Source: a gamma proteobacterium symbiont of Stewartia floridana
GTDB taxonomy: Bacteria > Pseudomonadota > Gammaproteobacteria > Chromatiales > Chromatiaceae
Reading direction: 5' to 3'
NCBI GenBank assembly: GCA_003676145.1
Contig: NAUB01000021.1
Coordinates: forward strand, 1 to 64,000
Length of the DNA stretch: 64,000 nt
In this document: piece by piece, positions 63,414 to 64,000 of the stretch
Numbering within the stretch: the first letter of the stretch is position 1
Layout of the letters: each line of letters begins with the position of its first letter
Notes under the pieces: model-generated
Told to the model about the DNA's origin: nothing
Database searches by the model: none
Seen by the model: only the letters and a program-made list of their open reading frames with translations
Translations under genes and position numbers: made by a program

Positions 63414-64000
63414 GTGGGTACCTGCCAGGGCCGATTAAGGCAAATTCGATCAGCCCTGATGAAACAATGGTTTCCTTCAGCAAGGCGGAGTGGGTGATGT
63501 GTCGTGACTAAATAGGATGAATAGCTGGCACCAACCTGGGAGACGATCTCTCCGCCTCCCGAAGTTAGCGGTGAGTCGCTTGAAAAAGTATTAGATTCAG
63601 GTGCTTGTCGTTCATAGGGAACAGCCAAACTTATCTCCTCACGCCTTGATTGGCGTTTTCCAGACTCAACAGGCCCAATCGGATTCGTTATCTCAGGTCC
63701 TGTCATATGCCATTTTTGATCAATTATATCCAGTGTGGCCTAAGGTACAAAGGCACCCACCGGAGGGTTTTAATCTCGATTGCTGTGAATCTCCCGCCAT
63801 GCCGCGCCCCCTATGAAACAGCTCTATTACTCAGGATTAGCTGAGTTTTGGTGTCTCACCGTTTGCTACAGGAAGGCCCTGACTACGCTGATCCGCCGTT
63901 TGAAATGGGAATGCCGTTCTTTATGCGCCAAGCCTTATTCCCCAGGGGGCATCCCTGGGCTAATGCATCATGAAGTGAATCGGCATTTCCACCCTTTCAC
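63414..64000. other. Non-coding end of the window
   Basis: 587 bases without a supported gene. It contains the second copy of the dispersed repeat (63603-63701) and a short hairpin CCCAGGG-GGCAT-CCCTGGG at 63941-63959. An ORF open from 63813 to the edge has a cysteine- and arginine-rich translation without recognisable features, so I did not call it. Confidence 0.5.
63603..63701. repeat. Dispersed repeat copy B
   Basis: Related by eye to 48-147: shared runs include GTCGTTCAT, CGCCTTGATTGG and CAACAGG. The order of all parts is the same, with about 80% identity and one gap. The upstream arm of the inverted repeat seen in copy A is not clear here. Confidence 0.55.

Noticed and set aside
63813-64000. 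ORF open to the window's right edge
   Set aside because: The translation is Cys/Arg-rich without any motif, no ribosome site is seen, and the region is repeat-like; it cannot be supported from 62 codons.
1-64000. tRNA, rRNA, CRISPR, transposase or prophage genes
   Set aside because: I looked for TPsiC-like stems, regular short repeats with spacers, and integrase or transposase motifs and found none.

Overview
The window is chromosomal DNA of a free-living or symbiotic gammaproteobacterium with moderate G+C. A class III (PhaE-PhaC) polyhydroxyalkanoate synthase locus, pyruvate phosphate dikinase, a di-haem cytochrome c peroxidase, an orphan RnfG-like protein and the general gene style suggest a Chromatiales / sulfur-oxidiser-like lineage (Sedimenticola / Thiodiazotropha type). 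That placement is inference, because no ribosomal or other marker gene is present. I see no rRNA, tRNA, CRISPR array, prophage or insertion sequence. Gene density is ordinary and no gene is clearly broken.

Layout. 0-4 kb: oxidative pentose phosphate genes zwf-pgl-gnd in one direction. 4-8.2 kb: two small membrane proteins, a DUF4242-like protein, a membrane-anchored di-haem peroxidase and a Crp/Fnr regulator. 8.3-17 kb: a CofD/YvcK-like protein, an acyl desaturase, valS and ppdK. 17.5-20.9 kb: a fused VTT-membrane/flavin disulfide oxidoreductase, a Cys-repeat secreted protein, and a 30-codon ORF behind a textbook -24/-12 promoter and a perfect FNR-type box. 21.1-27.2 kb: the PHA locus phaB, phasin, phaR, phaA (minus) and phaE-phaC (plus), with three candidate PhaR sites. 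27.6-34.5 kb: rnfG-like/glutathione peroxidase, nhaA, an ABC1 kinase, an atypical SDR, PrxQ and a CinA-like protein.

34.7-47.3 kb is the most interesting part. It holds a short LOV blue-light receptor very like Pseudomonas SB1/SB2-LOV. Next comes a tightly packed six-gene operon (FAD oxidoreductase, DUF1365, cyclopropane fatty acid synthase, MFS, DUF3833 lipoprotein, chalcone isomerase-like) divergent from an SDR/NTF2-like pair. After a cNMP protein and a small membrane protein comes a MerR-type regulator, photolyase and DUF523/DUF1722 operon. The MerR protein keeps a B12-domain-like fold but lacks the usual cobalamin-ligand residues, as in class II LitR, which works with a short LOV partner. 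TACA-type repeats in both key promoter regions could be its operators. I read this as a blue-light / photo-oxidative membrane-remodelling regulon.

47.5-64 kb: a group II truncated haemoglobin, a two-domain rhodanese, a large coiled-coil SPOR protein, a YdbH-like intermembrane lipid-transport pair with an apparent YnbE-YdbL combination, an RpfC-like hybrid kinase, a PQQ-type sugar dehydrogenase, arfB-yaeQ, tpm, a methyltransferase, srkA and a TetR regulator. Non-coding DNA carries several families of dispersed inverted repeats; one family has related copies at both ends of the window.
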